Shown here one piece after another: positions 50,664 through 62,422 of a stretch of 64,000 nucleotides of DNA; position 1 is the first letter of the stretch, and each line of letters begins with the position of its first letter. The notes below the pieces were generated by a model, which did not search any database, was not told the origin of the DNA, and was given only the letters and a program-made list of their open reading frames with translations. Source of the DNA: Pseudoneurospora amorphoporcata (Eukaryota; Ascomycota; Sordariomycetes; Sordariales; Sordariaceae); assembly GCA_033297205.1 (NCBI GenBank), contig MU859081.1:204260-268259 (forward strand), written 5' to 3'. Position numbers and translations under genes: made by a program.

Positions 50664-53600
50664 CTACCACCTGCTACCACCGTAACCACGTCCGTCATAG
50701 TCATAATCTCCTCCTCCTTGTCCTCCATGTTGTCCTTGTCCTCCGTATCCTCCGTTTCCTCCGTTCGATCCGTTGTCGCGGGACATTTGCCTCATGTTGT
50801 CCCCTCGCTCAATATCCTCGTTCCATCCGTTATTATTATTGTTGTTATTGTAATTTCTACCAGTAGCGTTATTGGCAGTGATATTTCTATTGCTATTGGT
50901 AGCGTTGTAATTATTGACGTTGTTGTTGTAATTGTTGTAGCTCGACTGGTAGCTTGATTGGTGGCCTGGTTGGCTGAAATAGTCTTCCTCGTCCTGCTCG
51001 TCCTGCTCTCGGTGCTGCGGTATGTACTGCTGTTGCTGTTGCTGTTGTTGAGGTAGTTGCTGCTGCTGCTGAAGGAAAGGAGGAGCAGTAACCGTCTTTG
51101 CTACCGGTCTTATGCTGAAATAGTCTTCCTCGTCCTGCTCGTCCTGCTCTCGGTGCTGCGATATGTACTGCTGTTGCTGTTGCTGTTGTTGAGGTAGTTG
51201 CTGCTGCTGCTGAAGGAAATGAGGAGCAGTAGCCGTCCTTGCTACCGGTCTGATACCACCATCACCATTACTGTTGCTGTCTAGAGCAATAGGAGCTGTG
51301 TTGGTGCGCATAAAAATGTTGCCGAAAGTGGTCGGGCCGAAGTAATCTTCGACGTCGTTGTTGTCGACCTCGCGGTCCGAAGAAGTACCGCCTTTCTGCT
51401 GGCGCTGGGAGAGAGCGCGGTTGATGCCGAAATAATCGTCTTCGTCTTCATCCTGCTGCTGAGAAGTGGCGCGGCTGTGACTGCTCCCTGGTCTGACGGC
51501 ATCGTCGTCGTTACCACCGAGATAATCTCTGGAAGGAGCAGCGTTGCTTGCTTGTCGGGCGAGGGTGTTGTTGGCGAAGTAGTCCTTGCGGCTGGCGGGA
51601 GTCGGGGTGGCAGCAACTCTATCGCTGCTGGCTTGCCTGGCATGAGCAGTAGTATCCTCCGGATCCCGGCGAGAAGCAGTAGACGCAACACTGCCAGCGC
51701 TGCCTTGCCTTTGGTGAGGACCACTGCTGCCGACTGAAGAAGCTATACTTCCCGTCCTGCTGCTGCTTCTGCTCTTAGAGCCAGCATCAGCAGCCCTAGA
51801 AACACTATCAGCACTTCCTTGCCTAGAGTGCGCCCCGCTGCTCTTGGCTTCCTGGTTAGCAGCACCACTACCCTGGCTGCTTACGCTCCCATTTCTCGGC
51901 TTGGGAGCAGCATCCGTCTTCCTTGAGCTGGGTGAGCCGTCCATCATATACTCGAGATAATCCGATGTGACACTTCCTGCTCTGGCCGAAGGGTGTTGTT
52001 CGCTCGGAGTTTCGACCGGTAGTTCGGCTGAGAGTTCAGCCACACTACTCAGAGAACTATTGCTAGGGTTCTGCTGATGGTGATAGTGTGGTTGCCCCTC
52101 CAGCGGCGCGGTCATGTTCCTCTGGGGAATGTATGGTTGGTATCCTGGTTGAGTCTGTGGTGGTGGAGCGCTTCCCAGCCTTGGAGGCATATGTGAGTTG
52201 TTCTGCGTAGGATACCCGTAGCTATCGTGCCCGTAGTTATCATGGCTGGGGCCATTCTGTCCATATCCTTGCTGCCCGTAAATATCCTGACCATAATTAC
52301 CCTGGCCATAACCACCGCCGTAACCATCATGATCGTACCCATTCGACATCTGACCACTCAAACCACCATAGGGGTTGTTGATTTGAGATACCTGGCTATC
52401 TCTCGAGAAGTTATCATATTGATTTTGGTTGCCGATGTCACCAGTATACGTACGTTCGATCGGTTTTGGCGCGATGTCCCTGTAGTTATTGTTAGAATAG
52501 CTCATCGGAGGAGCAGTCGGCGCCCTGGCAGGTGGCTGGAAGGCGGGTTGATTCGAGTAGGGCGCGGGACTAGAAGTATAATCGCGTGCGAACGAGGAAT
52601 TCGGCTGTTGCATCGCAGGTCCGAAGTCATTCCTCGGAGGGACTGTTCCAGCCCTAGGAGGTGGCTGTTGCATGCCAGGCCCAAAGTTGTTCTGAAGTGG
52701 AACTGTTCCAGCCCTAGGGGGCTGATAGTTCGCTTGGGACTGGAGTCCGGCGCTCGTATTAGTCAGCCCAGTGGCAGCCCGAGTAAGAGGACGAGGCTGA
52801 TTCGGCTGAAGCTGCGACTGAGGCCCAGGACCAATGTTAGACATGCCAGTCGCAGCTCTTGTGAGTGGCCGTGGCTGGAAGCTCGGTTGCTGTGAAGGCG
52901 CAGAACTGACGTTAGATAGCCCGGTGGCCGTTCTAGCAAGAGGGCGAGGTTGAAAGTCTGACTGAGGCGATCCAGTATCGTAGTGGGAAAGACCAGTAGC
53001 GGCCCTGGCAAGAGGACGCGGTTGAAAGTTCGCTTGCGACGCAGATCCATAGCTGTTTTTCGAGAGCATAGTTGATGTTCTTGTCGGCGGTATATTGTTC
53101 ATATCGATCTTGGGAACAGTAGGGACATCATTACCGCGCTGTCTAGCGGGCTCGGCAGCTGCGCCGATAAGTGACGTACTGGATGCACCAGAGAATTGTG
53201 TCGCAAAAGTCCCTGCACGGGATGACGGCATCGGTCGCTTTTCGATCGAACTAAGTTCGTAGCCTCCGGGGGTAGACGGTCGGGAGGTGTAGGCCGGAAG
53301 GGTAGCCATCGTATCTTGCCTACTGAGCGATGGCATTTCGGGCAACTTCTCGGTTCTGCTTTCAATGCTCGCGCCAACATTCGGTAGTGTCGCCTTCATC
53401 GTCATCGGTCTATCCTCGCCCTTCTTCTTTGCCGCTTTCATCTGCGCCTTCTTCCTCTTTTCTTCCTCCTCAGCCATTGCCGCGTTGATCTTGGCCGACA
53501 CAATCTGCTTCAAGCGCTTGTTGACCTTGCGCTCACAGAACCCAGTCAAGCCGCCATCCGCGCGAGGGATGTAACACCACAAGAAGCACACGAAAAAGAC

Positions 53601-54470
53601 GGCGGAGAGCAGCAGTGACAGGAATGAAAAGATCCAGATGACCAGCGTAAAGCACATGCCGGATAGAGTAGCAGCTTGGCGGTAGTCGTTCTCGGCAAAA
53701 GCCTCGATCTTTCTGAAGAAATCCATTACGGAGTCTCCAAAGTCCTGACCGTCTATCCTGAGTTCACTGGTGAAGAAGGCGTATAGAGAGAATGCATTGA
53801 CAACCTGTCGAGGTCCAGAACAGAGAAGGACACGGATCCACGCTGACAAGCATGTTCGTGAGTATAACTGGGGCCAAAGGCAACAGAGGGGGGGATGTGG
53901 TAATGGAGACTTACATTGGAAATTAAAGTAGCAGAATAGAGCAATATACTCAACGCCCTTTTTACTCTCGGTCAAGGCGGCGAAAACCAGAAATCGCTTC
54001 CATCCTTTTCCGCCAAAAATGCGCAGACTCTCGAGTTTCGCGGCCAAGTGATCAAGGAACGATTCGGCGACACTTCCGCTGCGCATAGCCCGGTTGGCAC
54101 GAATATGCTCGTATATGAGGTTGACAGCAGAAAGAATGATGCAAACGGTGAAAATCCATTTTGATACATCGACAGGAATGAGCGATTCCGATTGGACCTG
54201 GGAAGACCACTGCTGCTTGAAAGCCAAAAGTTGAACCATGGTGAAAATGTCGACGACGTAGACGGCGCACGAGATAAAGATGGAAATCCATAGGTAGGCA
54301 TACGCTACAGGGGTAAAGATCGATGTGGACTTGAAGTCATTGAGACTCTAAATGACGATTAGTGGGCGCAAGAAACCATTGGGTTTGGGCTGACGGGGAC
54401 TCACGATAAAATCCCACTTTTCTTCTGGTCGGACTGTCACCTTTCGGCGGAACAAGTCAAGGAACCCCAT
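50664..54470 (-). CDS. Kch1-type fungal potassium channel with a very long disordered tail
   Basis: This is a KCH-family protein (yeast Kch1/Prm6, low-affinity K+ flux during pheromone and calcium responses). Exons 54470-54405, 54347-53915 and 53842-50664, with 57- and 72-nt GT-AG introns, give 1225 aa; yeast Kch1 is about 500. The membrane domain occupies residues 1-270. Segments near 34-53 (YLWISIFISCAVYVVDIF), 77-97 (KWIFTVCIILSAVNLIYEHI) and 220-250 (WIFSFLSLLLSAVFFVCFLW) are separated by the family blocks WKRFLVFAALTESKKG and GPRQVVNAFSLYAFF. The cytosolic tail of over 900 residues is disordered. It has repeated RPLARAATGLS-type units, many R-x-x-T/S motifs, recurring DYF motifs, a perfect-length 47-residue tandem duplication with polyglutamine, and Asn- and Gly-rich ends. 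The start matches the family MGFLDLF beginning. Confidence 0.9.
50974..51255 (-). repeat. 141-bp tandem duplication within the Kch tail
   Basis: Two copies, starting at 50974 and 51115, each encode 47 residues of the form RPVA-x-T-x-TAP-x-FLQ5, LPQ8 and HREQDEQDEEDYFS. They differ at only a few bases, so the duplication is recent or maintained. Confidence 0.85.
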
Positions 54471-57205
54471 CTTGTCAAGAGGTTGAGAGGCAAGTAAAGC
54501 TGCCCAAAAGAAATCCCAAATGGATAAGGAAATAAAGAATACGGTCAATCGACACAGTCGAGACCAATTGAGATGAACTCAAAAGAATATGATGAAGAAG
54601 ATAATGAGTGGAATGCTCCCGGACCCGCCGTCGGCACAAGTCGTTCCTCGTCCAGCGATGGTATCGACTGTGCCTACCTCTGTGAAGGGGCAAGACACTC
54701 CAAGTTCTCGTGACGTCGATGAAGGAGTCAACGACGACGACGGATGTTGGTGAGAGACAGAAGAGAAAGGATAATCGATGTAAGGAAAGAAGCAGTTGGT
54801 TGGGTAAATGAGTGGGGTCGTTTCCTTCGCTGTGTGGAGGAACCGTCAAGCCCTATTCCAGCTGGAGTCGCATTGCCGCAGATTCAGAAGGGGTTGTTGG
54901 AAGCGCGTGCGTTTGCCGAATCGGAATCGGGAGAGTCAGCCACCAGCATGCGGGCGGCAAGCACGCAAGTACACCAAGCAATTCGAGCGTCCGTCTTGTT
55001 CGGCGATTGACTCGTTGATGACTTGTTACTCGTTGACTCGTTCGCGGGGTGCAGACTGCGGAGGGCGGGCGCGCAAAGGACGGGACGGGGCCAGCGATTG
55101 GCAAAGTGATGGGCAGTGATGGACACTGTTTGGGTGGCAGAGGCCGGATCGACAGGTCGAGTTTCGAGTGACTGGAAAGGACTGGAGAAGGGACCGTGGA
55201 CCGACGCGACCTGATTGACGTTTGATCGTCAGGTCAAAAGTGGGCTTGGGTGTTTGCGATGTCGCAAGTTGTGGTCGACCGGGTGCTATTGTGGTCCAAG
55301 TAGTTCAATTGGGAGACGGGATGAAAGTCTCGAATGAAGGACTTCAGTCGGTTATTGACTGAGGTTGTTGATTGCTATTGTAGAGCGACTCGCTGGCTTC
55401 GGTTCATCCAAAAGAGACGGAAATTAATGAGAGACTCGGCAAATCCCTTCGCGCGTATTCAAATCCAGAAGACCAAATCTACGATTGGAAAAAAAAAAAA
55501 AAAATAGTGTCGAAGGAACGTGGTAAAGGGAATGTCAGGGGAGGGCGGACCACAGCAGAAAAAGACACACAAGGCCGGCCCAGAGATTGGTGAGAAGCGA
55601 CTCGGATGGAAGGGCGATGTCCCAGAACAGAGAGAGTGGCCGAAGATGAGATTCTGCAAATGGACAAGCAAAGGAAGCAAGGGTCTCATTTCTGCAATTC
55701 CAGGAACGCCAGGTACCAAAGGCGAAAGGGGCCAATGCGAGGCCAAGGCGGCGTCGAGGTGGACGCTAATGGCTGAAATCCCCTGCATCGTCGAATTCTC
55801 ACGGAGCGATTGGTGGAGCTGGCGGGCCATCTAGCTGTGGGGAAGCACGTTGCCAAATAATGGGGTTACAGAATACCTCTCCAAATCTGCCTCAGAAGCA
55901 GTCAATATCCTGTAGCCAACCCTGGTTTGTGCAGGTACGTACCAAATTCCCTCAACCTGGTATTAGTGATTGGCTCATGACACCCAAGACCTTTTCGAGC
56001 TTCACCCCTGCGTATAAGCTCCGAAGTGTGAAACGGGCGTCACCTCACCTTCCAAAGGATGCACCGGATCCGGGTACAACCCAAGAAATACTGTACGCGT
56101 GTAGCCACCCAAACCGTGAAAAGGGCTGAGACGAGTTCTCAAACAGGAAATCAGCTCGAGCGCACACGTCAAAACAAAAGTCGGGTTGAGCGGGCGACAA
56201 AAGATAACGCCACAGCTTTACAGAGCGGAAGCTTCCTTCATTCCTCCCGCGTGGAACATTCGGTCGTGCACAGTATCTTGTTGTTTTGCTGTCGTCTTGT
56301 TCGCTGTCCTCTGTAAATAATCAATCTCTCAAGTGCATTATCTACTTCTCATGCCAACCTGGCTGATTGCCGCAAAGAAAAAAAGGAAGAAAAAAATCTT
56401 TTCGATACAAACGAAGCAGGGCGGGTTCATCTATAAATCTCGAACACCAGATGTAACGAAGTACATTCTTAAGTTGTTCAACAAGGGAATTGTCTTGTCG
56501 GGTGCTTGTGTCTTGTCCCAGGTTCCAGGGGCCAGTCCTCTTTGGCGTTGTTGTAGTGTACCGAAACTACCCAATGGTACCTAAACACTGCAGCCACAAA
56601 GTCTTGGCCTTAACCGCGCGCTTCCTAGGTAATTGAAGAATTGCTCGCAGATCTGCCGCTATCCGATATAACACTAAGCGCGACCATGTTGGCGTGAAGA
56701 AACCGAAACGATGGCCGTCCCGTCGTCTTAAGAGTACGGGGAAACTGGGTACGGTAGGTATTAGGGCTCGGTTCGGGAAGTCGATATTGTTTGTTTGCAT
56801 GGGCTCTCAAACCGTCTTTGTGACGCGGATGTTGGAACATCGTCTTCAATTCCAGTGGACCTTCATCAAATGCTAGTCAATAACTGCAACCGAAGCATAC
56901 CTCACTATTCTTTGCCGGCCCAGAACCTGCTAGACTTTCTTCCCATGTTAATATAGACAGATGGTGTACACTAAGATATCTTATACACTAGCCAGCTTCC
57001 CTCTTTCCGCCCCCAGAAGCTTCACTGGCTAAAACAAACTTTGGTTTTGCGGGAGCGAAGCCAGCAACAGTCATTGTATATATAAACTGGTTGCCTTATT
57101 CTTTTCCCAGCCCAGCCCTCCCTGGCTTCGCCCTTCTCTCCTTTGGTTTGTTTCTTTCGTTCAGCACACACTAACAACAACCCCTTGCTTCATCGTCGCT
57201 CCACC
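54471..57205. other. intergenic region upstream of the Kch gene
   Basis: These 2.7 kb hold the Kch promoter and leader, a poly-A run at about 55489-55504 and the 3' end of the mS35 gene. No open frame shows coding character on either strand and no RNA gene was recognised. Confidence 0.45.
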
Positions 57206-58436
57206 TCACCTCTTGCTGCGCTGCATCTTTCCACCCTTGCCTCCGGGAAGAGACTTGCCGCCGCGGCCCGCCATGGCAGGCACGGCATGCATAGCCTCGG
57301 CAGCGCCGGATTCCAGGTACTGCTTAACAACATCAGCACCATCCACCAAGGCACCCTTGACAACCTTCTCGGCATCCTTCAAGAGGGCCTGCTGCCTGGC
57401 AGCTTCAAGCTCCTTCTTGCGCTCCTGCGTGAGAAGCCACTCCTTGGGGAAAAAGATCTTTTTGGTGAAAGTGTGATGACGGGTATCGAGAGGGATGTCC
57501 TCAAAGGTGTCTGTGGGATCCTATAGTGAAAGTAAAAAGGGTTTGGTTAGCAACGGTTCTTAGAGAGTCGCATGGCAAAACAGATGAACAAAAAAACCGT
57601 ACCTTGGCAGCAACAATCATCTTCTTAATCAGATCGCCGATATAGCGCTTGTTCTGGGCCTGGTGCTCAAACTTCTCGCAGCTCATCTTGATAATGTCCT
57701 TCTCGGGGTTGTACCGGGGTCCGGCGAGCTTCATAAGCTTGCGCTGCTGGACCTCGGTGAGGTCTCGGAGATCCTTGGGGCAGAACTCGACCACGACCTT
57801 CCTGTCGGCGGGGTGGAACTCGCCCATGTAGGTGGTGTAGCGGAAGCGCAGGACCTCCTCGCTCGTCGGCGGCACGAACGGCTTGGCGTACTTCGACAGC
57901 AGCGGCATCTCCCAGACGGCGATGCGCGCGTACTCGCGGTACTCGCGGTGCTCCTCCAGCTTGCCGTGACCCAGACTCATAATGTCGTTCTCCTGGAAGT
58001 CGTCCTCGCCCTCCTCGTTGGTGATGAGATCCGTGTCCTTCTCCTCCTCGTACCAGAACGTTTGTTTCTTGGGCATGACCACCCTCCTTAGCGGCTGCGC
58101 TGCCTCCTCGATGTCTCTGATCATGGTACCCCAGCTCCTCTTGAGGTCGTCGGGCGTCTGGTTCCACGAGGTGAGGGCGCGCTCATAGACCTCGCGCTCC
58201 GAGTCCTCAAGGTCGTCCGACCTCAGCTTTTCGGACAGGAACTCGCCGGGGGTGTAGGGGCGGGTGAACTCGAGCTTGACATCGTTGTCCCTCTTTGGTA
58301 CGGGAACGCCCTCACATCGTGTCGCGGTGGCGGAGAGGGCCCGGCGCTGGATGGCGGCGATGCGGAGACTGGATGTTTGTGTTTGACGGCTGCATGTCCG
58401 GAGACCGAGCCGGAGCGCATTGGCGGAGGAAGCCAT
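57206..58436 (-). CDS. rsm24: mitochondrial small-subunit ribosomal protein mS35 (Rsm24)
   Basis: This is a mitochondria-specific component of the small ribosomal subunit. Exons 58436-57603 and 57520-57206, joined by an 82-nt GT-AG intron, give 382 aa. Residues 1-45 are an Arg/Ser/Ala-rich presequence (MASSANALRLGLRTCSRQTQ then RRALSATATRC). Family blocks are ARIAVWEMPLLSKYAKPF, RFRYTTYMGEFHPADRKVV, VEFCPKDLRDLTEVQQRKL and KLAGPRYNPEKDIIKMSCEK. The second exon gives DTFEDIPLDTRHHTFTKK, a typical mS35 ending, followed by an Ala/Gly/Lys-rich extension. It is divergent from alg13, with about 630 bp between the start codons. Confidence 0.93.
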
Positions 58437-59063
58437 CCCGGGGGGTTGTCGGGTTGTTGTGTCCGGGCGGAAAGAGGGGCGACCGTGACGCTACTTGGTG
58501 TGTGGGAATTTGGCGCGCGACGGGGGAATCGGGATCCGGGCTCGATAGTGGAGGGCGACCGGGCGACAACTCGGGAGTCGGGGGGACGGGGGACACGGAC
58601 GCTTGGGAGCCGGACTCTCGCAATCGCGCCCAGAGAGCTATCCAAAAAATTTGGGCTCAGCCTCAATTGCGGGCGGGCAGCGTAGCCGGAGGGGTCCGGA
58701 GGGGAGCGTAAGCCACAGCAAGAGAGCGTTGAAGAGATTTGCCCCGCCACACTGGTTTAGCAACCTTGACGTTCCTGCAGCTTCCCCATCTTAAGAGGTA
58801 CCTCGCTACAACTTACAAGTACCTTCCCTGCAGCTTTCAGCACCTCTCTTGGAAGCACCGTAATCGGGTCCCCTTATCGCAACCCTTGTTCAACTCAACA
58901 TCCATCATAACTGCAGACTACACACTTCGCTCTCCAACCTCACTTTGCTTGAGCATATATAATCACCGAAATCGATTATATTTCCACGTTCTTTGTCAAG
59001 ACCAAGCGTAACTTGGTGGGGCCTCCATTGGTCCGCGACTATCCAAACTACAGCTCGGGCAAG
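58437..59063. promoter_or_regulatory. bidirectional promoter region rsm24 / alg13
   Basis: A compact 630-bp interval between divergent start codons. No specific element was identified. Confidence 0.4.
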
Positions 59064-60270
59064 ATGGACAACCCGACGACAACACAATACTCCACTGACA
59101 CAGAGACAACGGACCCTCAACAGATAGCTGGCCAGAAACGTGACTCCAGCACAATTACATCAGTCAGCCCTGACGGAGGACCTTTGACCAAATCCGGAGA
59201 GGCTCTGGAAACCGGCAAGGGGAAAGAAAGAGAAGAAGGTCAAGCCAAACGCCCAAAACTCGGTGATAACAAGACCACTTCACTCGGGCAAACCAACCCC
59301 ACCAGGGAATGCCGGCAATGTTTCGTCACAGTAGGCGCCACCGCCGGCTTCCGCCCGTTGCTTTCGGAAGTCATCAAGCCCGAGTTCCTCGACTGTCTGG
59401 CCGACAACAACTTCGACCTTCTCGAAGTCCAATGCGGCGAGGACTTTGAGTGGTTCGAGGCGCAAGTCAAGGCTTTACCTTCTAGGTCTGCCGTCAGGAT
59501 AGAAAGTTTTGCTTTTACAGATGACATGACACAGCACTATGTCAGGTCACGGGGCGAAAAGTCTGTGAGACTGCCGGGTGTGGTGGTTGCACATGCTGGT
59601 GAGATTGCCCCTTCTCTCATATCATCGTCTGTTGTCTCGTTGAGAACATGGAATAACTGAGTGCTTAGGCTCTGGGACAATCCTGGAAGTACTTCGACTT
59701 CAAACACCATTGGTAGTGGTGCCGAATCCAACTTTGATGGATAACCACCAAGCTGAGCTTGCTGAAGAGTTGGAATCGACAGGAGACGCTGTGTACGGCA
59801 GGCTAGGGTAAGTTCTCAGTTAACCCGCTCACTCATTAATTGCTTGTTATTCCCATGCTATGTGTAGCTAGCCCCCATATTCCCTTCAGCATTTATGGAT
59901 TTCTGATACTGATAACCCGTAACCGTAACCTAGGGAATTAACCGAAGCAATCACACGCTCGTTAAAACTCGTCGCTCAAGGTCCGCTCAACAAGCTCAAA
60001 GATCTCCCACCATACTCACCCCCACCGTTCCCGGTGCCCGAGTCGGAGCGCGTGGCCTTGTTTGACTGGATGGTGCTAACTTGCTATCCAGACGAGCTAC
60101 GCAAGCAGCAGCACTTGCGAGACCTCCAGAATGTGGAGGAGAGCTTTCAGCGAGAGCGAGAGCGAGAGTTGGAACAAGAACAATCCAAAGCCAAGATGGT
60201 GGTGCCCCGAATAGAGACAGTTCAGGATCAGGGTCAGGGTCGCCGCCAGCGGGACCTTGACTTGGACTAG
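59064..60270 (+). CDS. alg13: UDP-GlcNAc transferase subunit Alg13
   Basis: Alg13 is the catalytic subunit that joins membrane-bound Alg14 to add the second GlcNAc to the dolichol-linked oligosaccharide of N-glycosylation. Three exons (59064-59598, 59669-59807, 59934-60270) with 70- and 126-nt GT-AG introns give 336 aa. The GT28-type core opens with CFVTVGATAGFRPLL (about 92-106). The first splice falls inside the sugar-nucleotide loop AHAGSGTILEVLRL, followed by PLVVVPNPTLMDNHQAELAEEL. Compared with yeast Alg13 (202 aa) it has about 85 extra N-terminal residues rich in Ser, Thr, Lys and Glu, including a basic KRPKL stretch, and an Arg/Glu-rich C-terminal coil. The ATG at 59064 is used because the upstream frame has no ATG, only a TTG. 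Confidence 0.92.
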
Positions 60271-60859
60271 GCGTCGTCACTGTCAACGGATCAGTTTACG
60301 GTAGCTTGCCTATGACCAAGGTTGTGGTTCTGATTGCTTACCTTTTTCCCGTATGGAGAGTCTCTGCTTCCATCAAGAGATCTTCGTAGGCATACACTCT
60401 CAATGTTGGTATAATTGTTCAAACTCCCATATTGTGCGGCCTTTGTTATGCTTATTGAAAAGATGTCACAATCGGAAATTTTGAGTTAGGCTCAGAATGT
60501 TTGCTGTTGAATTCCGTGCGCGGCCGTCGATGTTCTATGAGCAGTATCGCTACATATAAGAACAGCTAAAGCCCATCCTTCATCATCATTGCGCAAAACA
60601 TCCCGAAACTTGGCGCGCATAAGGACATGCAGAATTTATATTGAGCTATGACATCGTACTATCATCTAAACATCCCCCAGCGAGGCCCAGACCAGCAGAA
60701 GAGACAAGTCCAGGGATATCTACGCTGGGTAAACAGTGGTGTATGGGACTGCAGTCCGTTGCAGAGACAATGACGTTGGCTTCCCCTTTATTTATGCGGA
60801 TGACAGAACTGGGCCATTTTGGATATTTATCCCGGAATTGTGGCCGTAGTTCTCTCTGT
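60271..60859. other. intergenic region downstream of alg13
   Basis: This holds the presumptive 3' UTR of alg13. No gene is recognised. Confidence 0.45.
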
Positions 60860-61276
60860 TTAGCTCCGATTCATGTAACACTCGTCCCAATCTTCCTGGC
60901 CCTCGAACCAGCCTTCTGGGAGGAAGGGTAGGAAAGGCTGCTAAGTATCGCGGTTGATGAAGACTCCATTTGCCCTATACCTCGCCCATCGTTCCGCTTC
61001 GACAGCGGGATCATTCTCGGCGGCTGTCACCGTTCGCCCATTTTCAGGATCGATGAGCAAGCGTTTGTTGATGTCGCAGGGGAAACCGTGCCGTTTGTGC
61101 GCATCTTCCCAGCACTCTTACGCCGTGGGGAAACCTTCTATACAGACGACATGGACCTTTTCAAGATTGGCAAACCGCCAAATGTCCCCATCGGACCAAC
61201 GGCCGTGCCAGAGCCGACTCTGCCGGGGTATTTCATCCCTTTTTCTCACGTGGATCAGCCTTAGCGCAACCACCAT
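60860..61276 (-). pseudogene. relic of a protein-coding gene with two internal stops
   Basis: One minus-strand frame runs from an ATG at 61276 to TAA at 60860-60862 and reads as protein throughout: WRFANLEKVHVVCIEGFP, ECWEDAHKRHGFPCD, LLIDPENGRTVTAAEND, RWARYRANGVFIN and LPEGWFEGQEDWDECY. It is interrupted by TAA at 61118-61120 and TAG at 60941-60943. Composition and spacing recall the C-terminal parts of fungal 2EXR/F-box-like orphan proteins, but I cannot assign a family. Both stops could arise from Gln codons by C-to-T change at CpA, the RIP signature. No intron with good sites removes them. It sits at the edge of the repeat-rich end of the window. Confidence 0.5.
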
Positions 61277-61739
61277 CGAAACCTAGTAGCGGCCGAGGCT
61301 GTCACTTTATGTTGGTACGGAGGTGAATGGTGGTGACGCCACAACAATTGATACAAAAAATGGTGGGGCAAGGAACCAGTCATCGTCCAGTGTCCAGCTT
61401 CCAGTGACTAGAAACTCTCTAGTTTTGAAGTATAAGTTCGGCACCCAGGAGGCTGGAGGTTGAGAATGGAGAGCTGATGATTCCAAATATGCGTATCTTG
61501 CCCGGGGGGCAATGAGAGGTTTGGGTCAGGGAGAGGTTAGGGGGTATACATCGAAAGTAAAGTGGGAAGAAACTCGACGGCAGCAGCAGGTACACAAAGG
61601 GTAACTCGATAAAAAGAGCATGGCGAAGTATGGGCATGTGTCACAGGATTAGCCTATGACTGGGCTGGGCACTAGGCGCTGCGTGCACGATTGGCACTGC
61701 CGTCGAGTCGATTGGTTATTGGCTAATATGATTGTACGT
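61277..61739. other. intergenic region at the genic-to-repeat boundary
   Basis: Sequence of ordinary composition between the relic and the AT-rich block. No gene is recognised; an upstream exon of the relic may lie here. Confidence 0.4.
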
Positions 61740-61756
61740 ATATACTAGTAGGCCTC

Positions 61757-61800
61757 GGTTTAGATCTAGGGCATAGCTTAGCTTACCCTATATCTAGACC
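61757..61800. repeat. 15-bp imperfect inverted repeat
   Basis: GGTTTAGATCTAGGG (61757-61771) pairs with CCCTATATCTAGACC (61786-61800) at 13 of 15 positions. The 14-base spacer contains AGCTTAGCTTA. It lies exactly where the AT-rich block starts. Confidence 0.6.
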
Positions 61801-62422
61801 GCACTCCTCCTTTTCCTTCTCCCTTCTTCGTATAATTACGTTTATTATATTTACTTTCTACTATTCGCGTTGCCCCCGTAATAATTAATTATATTTATTT
61901 ATTATGTTGCGCGTGTATATTTATGAAATTTTATATTTATCGCTGCCCTTATAAGTATTTCGACGAGCTTACGATTTTATTATATTACAATATACTCCTT
62001 TTTTATTATAATATAATATATTTCTCTTTCGTTGTATTGTAACTAGTTATAAGGTAATTAATAGAATTATTTACGTTATAAGGTAGTAAATAAGTATATT
62101 AATTGAATTGATTATTATTTTAATATTGGCCCTTATTACTATTATTAATTTCGATGTTACTATTATGGGTAAAAGGCTGGAGTGTAGATGAAGATATACG
62201 TAATTGTACGAAGAAGAGAATAGGAAGAAGTGCAGATGTGCGCGCAGAAGGATGGCCTTTATGGAATTCCTCGAGCTGTGAACCCTAGTGGGTTCACGGC
62301 AGGAGTACTATTGGCTAATCACGACTGGCGCGGCATATCTACTAGCGACAGCAGTATTAGAAGCTGCTATACGCTAGCACAAGGCAACCCAACATAGGAT
62401 TAACCCTATAACAGCTTAGTAT

